A stretch of 64,000 nt of DNA from a candidate division WOR-3 bacterium (lineage in GTDB: Bacteria; Hydrothermota; UBA3072), in assembly GCA_039804165.1 (NCBI GenBank), contig JBDRZZ010000002.1:1-64000 (forward strand), written 5' to 3'. A program made the translations under genes and the position numbers. Positions 45,333 through 54,332 of this stretch are shown here, piece after piece (the stretch's first letter is position 1; every line of letters starts with the position of its first letter). The notes under the pieces are model-generated. The model had not been told where the DNA came from. It worked only from the letters and a program-made list of their open reading frames with translations, and did no database searches.

Positions 45333-45911
45333 ATGGCTCTTATAAATTATTCCTCAAAAGAGATAAACTGTAAGATTGTTTATTATGGACCGGGTTTGGG
45401 CGGGAAGACCACGAACATAAAACACATATATTCAAAAGTCAATCCTGAAAATAGAGGGAAATTGATGAGTTTAGATACGGAATTGGATAGAACACTATTC
45501 TTTGATTTTTTGCCTGTGGATCTTGGAAAAGTCAAAGGATTCTCTGTACATTTTCATCTTTATACGGTTCCAGGTCAGGTTTACTATAACGCTTCCAGAA
45601 GGCTAATTTTAAAAGGTGTGGATGGAATTATATTTGTTGCAGATTCTCAAATAGAAAGATTTGAAGATAACATTGAGTCTATGGAAAATCTAATTGATAA
45701 TCTGAGAGAATACAATAGAAAGCTTGAAGAAATACCTTTAGCCATTCAGTATAACAAAAGAGATCTACCAAACATTGTTTCTATTAGCGAGTTAGAAGAA
45801 GCTTTGAATCCTCGGGGAGTTTTCTCCTGTGAAGGTGTAGCTGTAGAAGGGATAGGAGTTTTTGAACCTCTTAAAGAAGTCTCTAAGAAGGTTTTAAGAA
45901 ATCTTAGGTAG
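45333..45911 (+). CDS. Ras-like small GTPase, MglA family
   Basis: A 192-aa MglA-type GTPase. P-loop GPGLGGKTT at residues 19-27, the switch II region has TVPGQVYY, where Thr replaces the usual Asp as in MglA, and the guanine motif is NKRD. MglA switches cell-pole identity in gliding and twitching bacteria. It forms a pair with the roadblock gene 11 bp upstream. The gene ends overlapping the convergent purB by 8 bp. Confidence 0.93.
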   Translation: MALINYSSKEINCKIVYYGPGLGGKTTNIKHIYSKVNPENRGKLMSLDTELDRTLFFDFLPVDLGKVKGFSVHFHLYTVPGQVYYNASRRLILKGVDGIIFVADSQIERFEDNIESMENLIDNLREYNRKLEEIPLAIQYNKRDLPNIVSISELEEALNPRGVFSCEGVAVEGIGVFEPLKEVSKKVLRNLR

Positions 45912-47196
45912 AAAGAACTCTTTTAAAAATCTTCTCTTCGTTTTTTATATAACCTTTGGGATCAAATAGAGTTTCTAACTCTTTCTTGTTTATATATTTT
46001 TTAACTGTTTTATCGTTTTCTATTCTCTCTTTAAAACTCCCGCCATTTTTCCAAGTTTCCATTGCATGTTCTTGGACAATATTATAAGCTTCCATTCTGT
46101 TTAACCCTTTATTAAGCAAAGCAATAAGAACCTTTTGGGAAAAGACAAGGCCATTTGTTAGCCAGATATTTTTTTCTATGTTTTCTTTGTATATATTTAA
46201 ATTTTTTATCACAAAAATTAGTTTTCTTAACATATATACCGTAAGAGTAATAGCATCAGGGAAATATATCCTTTCGGTAGAAGAATGAGATATGTCCCTT
46301 TCATTCCAAAGATTTATGTTTTCTATCGCTGTTATTAAGTATGAACGCAAAAGGCGACTCATCCCAGAAAGACGTTCGCAAAGGATTGGATTTCTTTTGT
46401 GAGGCATAGCTGAAGAACCCTTTTGCCCTTCTCTAAAAGGTTCTTCTAATTCTCTGATTTCTGTTCGCTGGAGGTGACGAATTTCGGTTGCTATATGCTC
46501 TATAGTAGTGCCAATAGTTGCAAGTGAAAAAACATACTCTGCATATCTATCACGTGGGACAATTTGAGTTGATATTGGTTCTGGCTTTAATTTCAATTTT
46601 TTTAAAGCAAGTTCTTCCACTTCAGGATCAAGATGAGCAAAATTACCCATTGCTCCTGAAATTTTCCCGTAATTAATTTCTTTAAGAGCTCTATTAAATC
46701 GATCCCTTGCTCTTTTCATTTCTGAATACCAGGAAAGAATCTTAAGACCCAGAGAGGTTGGTTCTCCATGGACTCCATGGGTTCTCCCTATTATTGGAAT
46801 TCCCTTACACTGTAGGGCTTTCTCTCTTAAAACTCTTAGAATGTTTTCTAATTCTTTTTTTATAATTAAAGAAGATTCTTTAAGTTGGAGAGCAAACGCA
46901 GTATCCACAATATCTGAAGATGTAAGCCCTTCATGGAAAAAACGAGCTGCATCCCCTCCTTTTTCTACAACAGAGGTAATAAAAGCTACTACATCATGAT
47001 GGGTTTCTTTTTCAATTTCTCTTATTCTTTCTGGAGATATTTCTATTTTCAAAAGAGATTTAGTCACCCCTTTAGGTATTTGATTTAGTTCTTCCCTTGC
47101 AGATAATACAGCTAACTCCACCTCAAACCACTTACGGAATTTGTTTTCTTCGGACCAGATTTTTTCAATTTCTTCAACTCTATATCTTGGGATCAT
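45904..47196 (-). CDS. purB: Adenylosuccinate lyase
   Basis: Purine pathway enzyme (steps forming AICAR and AMP), 430 aa, fumarase superfamily. Seen: ETHHDVVAFITSVVE, EGLTSSDIVDTAFALQL, IGRTHGVHGEPTSLGLK and the flexible signature loop GSSAMPHKRNPILCERLSG. Single gene with a strong promoter, divergent from the GH3 gene. Confidence 0.96.
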   Translation of the reverse strand: MIPRYRVEEIEKIWSEENKFRKWFEVELAVLSAREELNQIPKGVTKSLLKIEISPERIREIEKETHHDVVAFITSVVEKGGDAARFFHEGLTSSDIVDTAFALQLKESSLIIKKELENILRVLREKALQCKGIPIIGRTHGVHGEPTSLGLKILSWYSEMKRARDRFNRALKEINYGKISGAMGNFAHLDPEVEELALKKLKLKPEPISTQIVPRDRYAEYVFSLATIGTTIEHIATEIRHLQRTEIRELEEPFREGQKGSSAMPHKRNPILCERLSGMSRLLRSYLITAIENINLWNERDISHSSTERIYFPDAITLTVYMLRKLIFVIKNLNIYKENIEKNIWLTNGLVFSQKVLIALLNKGLNRMEAYNIVQEHAMETWKNGGSFKERIENDKTVKKYINKKELETLFDPKGYIKNEEKIFKRVLST

Positions 47197-47211
47197 AAAA
47201 ATCTCAAGTGA

Positions 47212-47239
47212 ATTATAAGTTTATCTTTTAAAATGTCAA
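47212..47239 (-). promoter_or_regulatory. Promoter of purB
   Basis: Minus-strand TTGACA (47239-47234), 16-bp spacer, perfect TATAAT (47217-47212). The leader would be only about 8-10 nt and has no clear ribosome site. Confidence 0.6.
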
Positions 47240-47257
47240 GATAAGATAATCTTTTGC

Positions 47258-47285
47258 TTGACTTTTAAAAATTTTCTTATATTAT
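47258..47285 (+). promoter_or_regulatory. Promoter of the GH3 gene
   Basis: TTGACT at 47258-47263, 16-bp spacer, TATTAT at 47280-47285, then a short leader with AAGGAAG before the ATG at 47312. Confidence 0.55.
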
Positions 47286-47311
47286 TAAAGAAGATTTAAA
47301 AAGGAAGAAAA

Positions 47312-49735
47312 ATGGTCAAAAATAAATCATTTATCAAAAAGATCTTTATTGTTTTTTTTCTTATATTCCATTTATTAGCTCGTTATCCAAAATACTTAGA
47401 CTCTACAGCAACAATTGAAGAAAGAGTAGAAGATTTATTAAATCAAATGACATTAGAAGAAAAAATAGGCCAAATGATTCAAGCAGAGAGATCAAGTTCT
47501 ACAATTCTAAGCGATATAAAAAAATACTATTTAGGTTCTGTTTTAAGTGGGGGTGGCTCTGTTCCTTCTCCAAACACTCCGGAGAAATGGGCAGATATGT
47601 ATGATACTCTCCAAGGGAGAGCTCTCTCCACCCGTCTTGGTATTCCGATAATTTATGGGATTGACGCAGTTCATGGACACAACAATGTTTATGGTGCAGT
47701 TATATTTCCACACAATATTGGCTTAGGTTGTACTAGAGATTCTATTCTTGCTGAAAAAATAGGTAGAATCACTGCAATTGAAGTAAATGCTACAGGTTTA
47801 GATTGGACGTTTGCTCCCTGCATTGCAGTTGCAAGAAACGAACGTTGGGGAAGAACCTATGAAAGTTTTGGAGAAACTCCCGAATTGGTGAAGATGATGG
47901 GAGCAGCTCTTGTGAGAGGTTTTCAAGGTGATTCCCTTTCAAGCCCTTGTAGTATCTTAGCTTGTGCTAAGCATTTTATCGCAGATGGTGGAACCAAAGA
48001 CGGTAAAGATAGAGGAAATGCAGAAATAGACGAAGAAACCTTAAGGGCTATCCATTTACCAGGTTATATTGAAGCGATTAAAAACAAGGTCGGTTCCATA
48101 ATGATTTCCTACAGCAGTTGGAATGGAATCAAATGCCATGAGAATGCTTATTTGATAGACACTCTACTAAAAGGAGAATTAGGTTTTGAAGGTTTTGTTA
48201 TCTCTGACTGGGATGGAATTGAGCAATTGGGAGGCTCTTATGGGCAGAAAATTAGAAAAGCAATAAATGCTGGAATAGATATGGCAATGGTTCCTTTTAA
48301 TTATGCTAAATTTTATGATACTCTAAAAAGCTGCGTTGAAAAAGGCTATATTAGTGAGGAAAGAATTAACGATGCAGTAAAACGAATTTTAAGGATTAAA
48401 TTTAAAATGGGTTTATTTGAAAGACCTTATGCAAACAGAGACTTTTTAGATTCTCTTGGAACAATTGCCCATAGGGAGGTAGCCAGAGAAGCTGTTCGTA
48501 AATCTTTAGTTTTACTGAAGAAAAAAGATGGAATATTACCCTTACCGAAAGAAAACATTCACATTTTTGTTGCAGGAGAACACGCTGATAATCTTGGTTA
48601 TCAATGTGGAGGATGGACAATTAGTTGGCAGGGAGGAAGTGGTGATATTACGATTGGGACCACAATTTTGGAAGCCTTAAAGGAAGCAGCACCTGAAGCA
48701 GAAATTACTTATTCAAAAGATGGAATTCTAAGTGATTCTTCAATGGATGTTTCTATTGTGGTGATAGGCGAAAAGCCTTACGCTGAATTTTTTGGAGATA
48801 GAAATGATTTAAGCTTGCCAAGTTCATCAATTAACTTAATCAGAAATATCAAAAATGCAGGAATCCCTGTTATTGGTATCTTAATTTCAGGAAGACCTTT
48901 GATAATTGAGCCTATTATTCCATTCACAGATGTCCTTATAGCAGCTTGGCTCCCAGGAACGGAAGGACGAGGAATAACAGATATATTATTTGGAGACTAT
49001 AACCCAATAGGGCTTCTCTCTCATAGCTGGCCAAGAACAATGAGCGACATACCTATTAATTTTGGGGATAGCCTATATGAACCATTGTTTGCATATGGAT
49101 ACGGAATTACAGATCTTTCTGATTCTCCTTCTGGGTCTCCTCCTATTTTTTATTCTGCAGCGGTCAATTTTGATGGAACTCAAGTTTGTGTGGCTTTCAA
49201 TAAAAAGATGGAGAAACCGGAAGGTGCCGATTTGGGATTTCTTTTAACAAGAAATGGTATAAGTGATATTCCAATAAGCAATATAGAAGTTGCTTCTTAC
49301 GACTCTACAACACTTATATTGGAACTCTCAGAAACTATCCAGCCTTTAGATGAGATTACAATTTCTTATGAAGGAGAATCAGTTTTTTCAAAAGATGGAG
49401 GCAAATTAGAGCCATTCGGCCCAGAAATAGTTTATAATACTTTGAATGAAAACTTTGGTGTTCCCGAAAAAGAAAAAGTAGCCTTAGAAATTCAGCATTC
49501 TACCCTTTTTAATAAAATAGCCTATATTGAATTTCGTTTATTTGAAAGGGGAAAAGTTTCTCTGCGTATTTATAATATACAAGGTCAAGAAATAGAAACC
49601 ATTATTAATAATGAACTTTCTCCAGGAAAGTATAAGTATAAGTGGGACGGAAGTAAATATCCCAATGGTATTTATTTTTATGAGTTTATAGGAGGAAGTT
49701 CCAAATTCTATGGGAAAATGGTATTGCTTAAATAG
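47312..49735 (+). CDS. Secreted GH3 beta-glucosidase with C-terminal sorting-like domain
   Basis: Glycoside hydrolase family 3, 807 aa, most like barley ExoI-type exo-beta-glucanases. Signal peptide at residues 1-23. Barrel: IIYGIDAVHGHNNVYGA, ACAKHFIADGGTKDG, catalytic nucleophile Asp299 in VISDWDG. The second domain has GGWTISWQGG and YAEFFGDR with the likely acid/base Glu. Then come a SwmB-like Ig domain (about 610-720) and a C-terminal FlgD/T9SS-type domain (LRIYNIQGQEI, YPNGIYFYEF, ending MVLLK). The last part suggests export across the outer membrane or surface attachment. Glucan side-product use with GH5 is inferred. Confidence 0.93.
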   Translation: MVKNKSFIKKIFIVFFLIFHLLARYPKYLDSTATIEERVEDLLNQMTLEEKIGQMIQAERSSSTILSDIKKYYLGSVLSGGGSVPSPNTPEKWADMYDTLQGRALSTRLGIPIIYGIDAVHGHNNVYGAVIFPHNIGLGCTRDSILAEKIGRITAIEVNATGLDWTFAPCIAVARNERWGRTYESFGETPELVKMMGAALVRGFQGDSLSSPCSILACAKHFIADGGTKDGKDRGNAEIDEETLRAIHLPGYIEAIKNKVGSIMISYSSWNGIKCHENAYLIDTLLKGELGFEGFVISDWDGIEQLGGSYGQKIRKAINAGIDMAMVPFNYAKFYDTLKSCVEKGYISEERINDAVKRILRIKFKMGLFERPYANRDFLDSLGTIAHREVAREAVRKSLVLLKKKDGILPLPKENIHIFVAGEHADNLGYQCGGWTISWQGGSGDITIGTTILEALKEAAPEAEITYSKDGILSDSSMDVSIVVIGEKPYAEFFGDRNDLSLPSSSINLIRNIKNAGIPVIGILISGRPLIIEPIIPFTDVLIAAWLPGTEGRGITDILFGDYNPIGLLSHSWPRTMSDIPINFGDSLYEPLFAYGYGITDLSDSPSGSPPIFYSAAVNFDGTQVCVAFNKKMEKPEGADLGFLLTRNGISDIPISNIEVASYDSTTLILELSETIQPLDEITISYEGESVFSKDGGKLEPFGPEIVYNTLNENFGVPEKEKVALEIQHSTLFNKIAYIEFRLFERGKVSLRIYNIQGQEIETIINNELSPGKYKYKWDGSKYPNGIYFYEFIGGSSKFYGKMVLLK

Positions 49736-49791
49736 CCTCAATCCTACTTTTATTTTTAATCTCTCTTATTAAACAAAGTAAAATTTACCCC

Positions 49792-49838
49792 TTGACAACC
49801 TATAATTTTTGTTTTTATTAGTTAATTAAATTAACTAA
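49792..49838 (+). promoter_or_regulatory. Promoter with overlapping 21-bp palindrome, candidate operator
   Basis: TTGACA at 49792-49797, then a weak -10 around 49815-49820 (TTATTA). A palindrome at 49818-49838 has half-site TTAGTTAATT, one A, and AATTAACTAA; it covers the -10 and likely start site of the 49854 gene. A repressor site is likely. Confidence 0.55.
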
Positions 49839-49853
49839 AAACGTAAAGGGTAT

Positions 49854-52061
49854 ATGATATATTTATTAAATTTATATTTTTTTATTTTTTCTTTGGATTC
49901 CACTAATTGGAGTCCGAATTCAGGAGAAGTTCTTGTAATAAATTTACCTTATTTAAAGGTTCCTCCCAAAATTGATGGGGTAATAGATGAACATGAATAC
50001 CTTGAAGCAGAAATATTAACAAATTTCACAGAATTTGACCCTATAGAGAACGCAAAGCCACCTGTTGAAACAGAAGTCCTAATTGGTTGTGATGAAGATA
50101 ATCTTTATGTTGCTTTTAAATGTTATGATGATATAAGAGGACTTAGGGCCAATTTAATGCAACGAGACAAATGCTATGGTGATGACCTCGTTGGATTGTT
50201 GATAGATCCTTATGGAGACTTAAAGGATGCTTATGAGGTTTTATCAAATCCTATGGGAGTCCAGGTGGATGCAATTATGAAGACAGACGAAGGTGGTGAT
50301 GATCTTTCATACGATGCTGATTGGAATGTTTCTACAAAGATATTTGATAAATTCTGGATAGCAGAGTTTGCGATTCCCTTTTCTTCTTTGAAATTTGAGG
50401 GAGAGGGAGAAAAGAAATGGAGAATTAATTTTTTCAGAATTAGACCCCGTGAAAGTATGGCTAAATACGCTTGGGCTCCCATTTCTCGGGATAAACCGGG
50501 ATTTATCTCTCAGAGTGGAATATTGATTATTGGTGAAGATATTTTATTGAAAAGTAAAAATCTAACTTTTCTTCCATATCTCTCCTCTGCTCAGAGAGGA
50601 AGTAGAATAGAAAAATATGAACAGGATAAAGTTAATTATAAAGGTGGGGCTTCCCTAAGATATACTCCTTCTTCCAATATTAATATTGACCTCGCCTTAA
50701 ATCCAGATTTCGCGGAAATTGAAGCAGATGCTCCACAGCTCCAAACCAACAATCCTTTTGCCCTTTATTATTCTGAAAAAAGGCCTTTTTTCTATGAGGG
50801 GAAATCTCTTCTTGAGAGTAAAATTGAAATTATTTACACAAGAAGTATTAACAATCCTCTTTATGCTGCAAAAGCAATGGGAAACTTAGGCGGGAATGAT
50901 TTCATCTTTCTCTCGGCAAGAGACGAAAACACCCCCTGGATAATTCCTTTTAAAGATTATAGCAAGGAGATTCCTTCCTCAAAAAGTTCTATATCAAATA
51001 TTTTTAAAGTAGAGAGGAGTATATTCGATAACACCAAACTCGCGGCTTCTTTAAGTGACAGAAGAGTAGAGGAAGGATTTAACACTGTTTACAATTTAGA
51101 GGGGAGTTCACGTTTTCTTGATCACTATATAATTCTCTATCAGGGAGCTTATTCCAACACAAAGGAACCTTCTGATACATTGTTAAGTAGAAATATAAAT
51201 AAAGATAATTTTGGAGATTATACTGGTGCTTTTGATGGAGAAGAGTTCAGGGGATATACTCAATTGTTTAGTGGAGGCTTATACTTTCGAAATTTTGGAG
51301 GTGGCGGAAGATATGAAGTTTGCTCTCCTACTTTCCGAAGCGATCTTGGATTTATTCAAAAAAATGATTTCAAGAAAGGATATATATGGTTTCAGCCAAG
51401 AATATATCCAAATAAATTTGGTTTTGAACAAGTGGATTTTCAATTTTCAACTGGTAAAGCTTTTGATTTTGATGGCTTTAGGGAAGAAAAGTATTATATA
51501 GCTAAGTTATTTATTACACTTATGAAACAAACCGAACTTAACATTTATCATTGTGGCTGGGATGAGAGATTCCTTGGTCAAGATTTTTATAGATTATGGT
51601 TTTACCAACTTGAGTTCTCAACCTCCCCTATTAAGACTCTTAACTTCTATGGTAATTTGTTTATCAGTAGAACTGTTAATCATCGGGAATCTAACTATGG
51701 ATATGAGAGAAATTTCTATATATCTACAACACTTAAGCCTTTCCCTTTCTTACAAATGGAGGGTTCTTACGGAAGATACCGCCTTTTCCGGGAAAAGTGG
51801 TTTGATGAAGTATACGATGAATCGGTTCTATACACAAAAATTGAGTACTTTTTCTCATCTGCTTTTTCTTTAAGATTAACTGTTGATTACAATGGAGAGT
51901 CAAAGAATTTAAGAATAATGCCTTTGTTAAAATATCAACCTTCTCCTTTTACGATATTCTTTATTGGAGCAAATTCATCCACTCTTTATAATAGTTACCG
52001 CGATTTTGAGCTTATGAGCCATCAGATTTTTATGAAAGTTCAATATGAATTTAATTTATAG
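49854..52061 (+). CDS. CBM9-like / DUF5916 outer-membrane protein
   Basis: A 735-aa exported protein. After a short signal (residues 1-16) a family 9 carbohydrate-binding-like beta sandwich runs to about residue 210 (PPKIDGVIDEHEYLEAE, DNLYVAFKCYDD, AEFAIPFSSLKF). A DUF5916 region follows (NPDFAEIEADAPQ, LYYSEKRPFFYEG), rich in aromatic beta strands to the end (QIFMKVQYEFNL), like an outer-membrane barrel. It probably binds or admits oligosaccharides; the family has no proven function. AAAGGG precedes the ATG. It follows GH3 by 118 bp but has its own promoter and palindrome. Confidence 0.85.
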   Translation: MIYLLNLYFFIFSLDSTNWSPNSGEVLVINLPYLKVPPKIDGVIDEHEYLEAEILTNFTEFDPIENAKPPVETEVLIGCDEDNLYVAFKCYDDIRGLRANLMQRDKCYGDDLVGLLIDPYGDLKDAYEVLSNPMGVQVDAIMKTDEGGDDLSYDADWNVSTKIFDKFWIAEFAIPFSSLKFEGEGEKKWRINFFRIRPRESMAKYAWAPISRDKPGFISQSGILIIGEDILLKSKNLTFLPYLSSAQRGSRIEKYEQDKVNYKGGASLRYTPSSNINIDLALNPDFAEIEADAPQLQTNNPFALYYSEKRPFFYEGKSLLESKIEIIYTRSINNPLYAAKAMGNLGGNDFIFLSARDENTPWIIPFKDYSKEIPSSKSSISNIFKVERSIFDNTKLAASLSDRRVEEGFNTVYNLEGSSRFLDHYIILYQGAYSNTKEPSDTLLSRNINKDNFGDYTGAFDGEEFRGYTQLFSGGLYFRNFGGGGRYEVCSPTFRSDLGFIQKNDFKKGYIWFQPRIYPNKFGFEQVDFQFSTGKAFDFDGFREEKYYIAKLFITLMKQTELNIYHCGWDERFLGQDFYRLWFYQLEFSTSPIKTLNFYGNLFISRTVNHRESNYGYERNFYISTTLKPFPFLQMEGSYGRYRLFREKWFDEVYDESVLYTKIEYFFSSAFSLRLTVDYNGESKNLRIMPLLKYQPSPFTIFFIGANSSTLYNSYRDFELMSHQIFMKVQYEFNL

Positions 52062-52164
52062 AAAGAGAAAATTATCGCCCTTAAACTTCTAATCCCAAAT
52101 ATCTTTTAAAAATAACTCTTGACAATTGGCTTTATAAACACAATTATTACTATTTCTTCTTTAT

Positions 52165-53040
52165 ATGGAAGTAAATAATAAAGTTAATAAGGTTATAAAG
52201 GCCCTTTTTAGATCTTATAAAAGAGATAAAGAACCTTTTATTATCTCACCTAATAAAAATTTCTCAAGCAGAATTTATCCTTTTGAAGAAATAAATTTAA
52301 TAAAACAACTCCTTTTCCCAAAATACTGGAATTGTGGTTATCTTACCAAGGAAGAGAATAAGAATGAGCTTGCTTTAAAAATTAAAGAATTAGCGCATTT
52401 ATTTTTCGAAGGGATAATGCCTTATTTTGAAAGGGAAAGAGAGGTAGAGAAAATTGTTTGGGAAGTTTTAAATAATTTTGGTAGAGTGAGAGAGCAGCTA
52501 AAAAAGGATGTGGAAGCTGCTTATGTAGGAGATCCAGCTGCAAGAACATATACCGAAATCATTCGGTCCTATCCAGGTTTTCTTGCAATAGAAATTCATC
52601 GTGTTTCCCATCTCTTTTATTCTTTAGGGGCAAGTGGATATGCAAGAGAGCTTTCAGAGGTTGTTCATTCGGAAACAGGGATTGACATCCACCCGGGAGC
52701 AAAAATTGGAGATTATTTCTTTATTGATCATGGAACAGGAGTGGTTATTGGAGAAACTTCAGTAATAGGGAATTGGGTAAGGATATACCAGAATGTGACT
52801 CTTGGCGTCCTCCATTTTGAAAAAGAAGATGATGGAAAGATCAGAAAGGGATATAAAAGGCATCCAGACATTGGAAATCATGTGGTTATAGGAGCTGGAG
52901 CTAAGATTCTAGGTCCCGTGAAAATTGGAGACTATGTGAATATTGGAGCCAATTCCTGGATCACTGAGGATATTCCAAGTTACACCTCTGTTTTTGTAGC
53001 TGAACACCCTCGCTTAGAAAAAAGAAAGAAAAAGAGATAA
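52165..53040 (+). CDS. cysE: Serine O-acetyltransferase
   Basis: Makes O-acetylserine for cysteine synthesis. 291 aa: an N-terminal helical region (1-140, with DPAARTYTEIIRSYPGFLAI), then a left-handed beta-helix of hexapeptide repeats (IDIHPGAKIGDYFFIDHGTG, VIGETSVIGNWVRIYQNVTLG, VVIGAGAKILGPVKIGDYVNIGA). Catalytic His in DHGTG. A TTGACA lies at 52119-52124 but the -10 is not clear. The RseC-like gene starts two bases after the stop. No cysK is adjacent. Confidence 0.94.
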   Translation: MEVNNKVNKVIKALFRSYKRDKEPFIISPNKNFSSRIYPFEEINLIKQLLFPKYWNCGYLTKEENKNELALKIKELAHLFFEGIMPYFEREREVEKIVWEVLNNFGRVREQLKKDVEAAYVGDPAARTYTEIIRSYPGFLAIEIHRVSHLFYSLGASGYARELSEVVHSETGIDIHPGAKIGDYFFIDHGTGVVIGETSVIGNWVRIYQNVTLGVLHFEKEDDGKIRKGYKRHPDIGNHVVIGAGAKILGPVKIGDYVNIGANSWITEDIPSYTSVFVAEHPRLEKRKKKR

Positions 53041-53041
53041 T

Positions 53042-53449
53042 ATGGAGAGAATAGGTAAAGTAATAAAAACAGATAAAAATATAGCAATTGTTTTTATAGA
53101 AACACCCGAAGAGTGTGAATCTTGCGAATTTGCAAGATTTTGCCATATAGGTGAAAGTGGAAGAGAGATTATTTGTAAAAATAATGTGGGGGCAAAAGTG
53201 GGTGATATTGTAAGCCTGGAGATAAGAGAGAGTAATTTTATTTTCGCCATTAGCTTAAACTTTCTTATTCCTCTTATTTTTCTTATATCTGGGATTTTAT
53301 TTGGGATTAAAATTTGGAAAAGCGAACTTTTCGGTTTTCTAACTGGGATAATTTTTATATCTTTTTACTTCCTTATATTTATTGTTATAGAGAAAAAGAG
53401 AAAAATTAATTCACTTCTTCCAGAAATAGGAAAGATAGAAAAAAGATAA
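53042..53449 (+). CDS. RseC/MucC-like membrane protein
   Basis: A 135-aa protein of the RseC family (positive regulator of sigma E in E. coli; related to RnfH/SoxR-reducing system partners). It has the N-terminal cysteine cluster CESCEFARFC (residues 21-30), two transmembrane helices at about 66-85 and 90-112, and a basic C-terminal tail. The Cys cluster may bind a metal or Fe-S. It lies directly after cysE and converges with nrdG with a 4-bp gap. Its partner in this genome is unknown. Confidence 0.82.
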   Translation: MERIGKVIKTDKNIAIVFIETPEECESCEFARFCHIGESGREIICKNNVGAKVGDIVSLEIRESNFIFAISLNFLIPLIFLISGILFGIKIWKSELFGFLTGIIFISFYFLIFIVIEKKRKINSLLPEIGKIEKR

Positions 53450-53453
53450 AGTT

Positions 53454-54143
53454 CTAATCCCTTACTTCTACTATTATAGCACAATCTTTAAGGAAGGAAG
53501 AAGCTTCCCATAGATATTCCTTAGGATAAGGTATAATTTTTGAAAATTCGGGAGAAACTGTTTTTACATTTTTAAAACCTTGTAAAACATACTTTTTTAC
53601 TTTACCAATCTTTTTGCATATCTCTTTAATGTCTTCTTTTTCTACAATACCAGGAACCATCGTGGTTCTAAATTCATAATTTTCCGTAGACTTAATTATA
53701 TCAATACTTTCTTCAACATCTTTGAAATTTGCCTTTTGCCCTGTGGCAAGGAAATATTTTTGAGGAGAACTTTTTATATCCATAGAAATATAATCAACAA
53801 AAGGGAGAGCTTCTCTAAGTTTATTGGGTAAAGTTCCATTTGTGTCAACTTTTATATAAATTCCAACTTCTTCTTTAATTCTTTTTAAAAAAGGAATTAT
53901 GCGATCGGGAAGTAAAGGTTCTCCCCCTGTAAAAGAAACTCCATCAATAAAACCTTTTCTTTCCTTCAATCTTTTTATGATTTCATCTTCTGGTATTTCA
54001 GGCAAATTTCTTAAAAGGTCTGGTAAAACAAGATCAGGATTATAACAAAAGGGACACCTTAAATTACACCCCCCAATAAAAACAACAGATGAGATTTTTT
54101 CTGGATATTCTATTAGGCTTGTCCCTAAGAAGGATTTAACCAC
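53454..54143 (-). CDS. nrdG: Anaerobic ribonucleotide reductase activating protein (radical SAM)
   Basis: Radical-SAM activase that forms the glycyl radical on class III ribonucleotide reductase. 229 aa; cluster motif CNLRCPFCYNPDLV near residue 27 (Cys-x3-Cys-x2-Cys), SFTGGEPLL, and KVDTNGTLP. It begins with GTG at 54143, inside the last codons of the small glycyl-radical gene (8-bp overlap), so their translation is coupled. Third in the order nrdD, radical domain, nrdG. Confidence 0.93.
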   Translation of the reverse strand: MVKSFLGTSLIEYPEKISSVVFIGGCNLRCPFCYNPDLVLPDLLRNLPEIPEDEIIKRLKERKGFIDGVSFTGGEPLLPDRIIPFLKRIKEEVGIYIKVDTNGTLPNKLREALPFVDYISMDIKSSPQKYFLATGQKANFKDVEESIDIIKSTENYEFRTTMVPGIVEKEDIKEICKKIGKVKKYVLQGFKNVKTVSPEFSKIIPYPKEYLWEASSFLKDCAIIVEVRD

Positions 54144-54306
54144 CTATTTTCAAATACTTTCTTTCTTTGAATTCTTCTCTCTTTCCTTCGTTCCAATCTT
54201 GAACAGGTCTATAATAACCAACCACTCGAGAGTAAACTTCTGTTTTTACAGCTACAATCTTTCTTTTATTTTCTTTTTTTTCTTTTTTACCTAATTCTTC
54301 AATCAC
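54136..54306 (-). CDS. Separate glycyl-radical domain of class III ribonucleotide reductase
   Basis: A 56-aa gene too small for ordinary calling, read on the minus strand from a GTG at 54306 preceded by GAAGGAGG. After a Lys/Glu-rich start (IEELGKKEKKENKRK) the sequence KTEVYSRVVGYYRPV then QDWNEGKREEFKERKYL matches the C-terminal glycyl-radical loop of NrdD (RVxGY with the radical Gly, here Gly30, then PVxxWNxGKxxEFxxR). The neighbouring NrdD ends before this segment, so the domain seems to be supplied in trans. It starts 26 bp after nrdD and overlaps nrdG by 8 bp. The match is by recognition of the motif. Confidence 0.85.
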   Translation of the reverse strand: MIEELGKKEKKENKRKIVAVKTEVYSRVVGYYRPVQDWNEGKREEFKERKYLKIGG

Positions 54307-54332
54307 AGAAGCCTCCTTCTATTATTTTTTAT

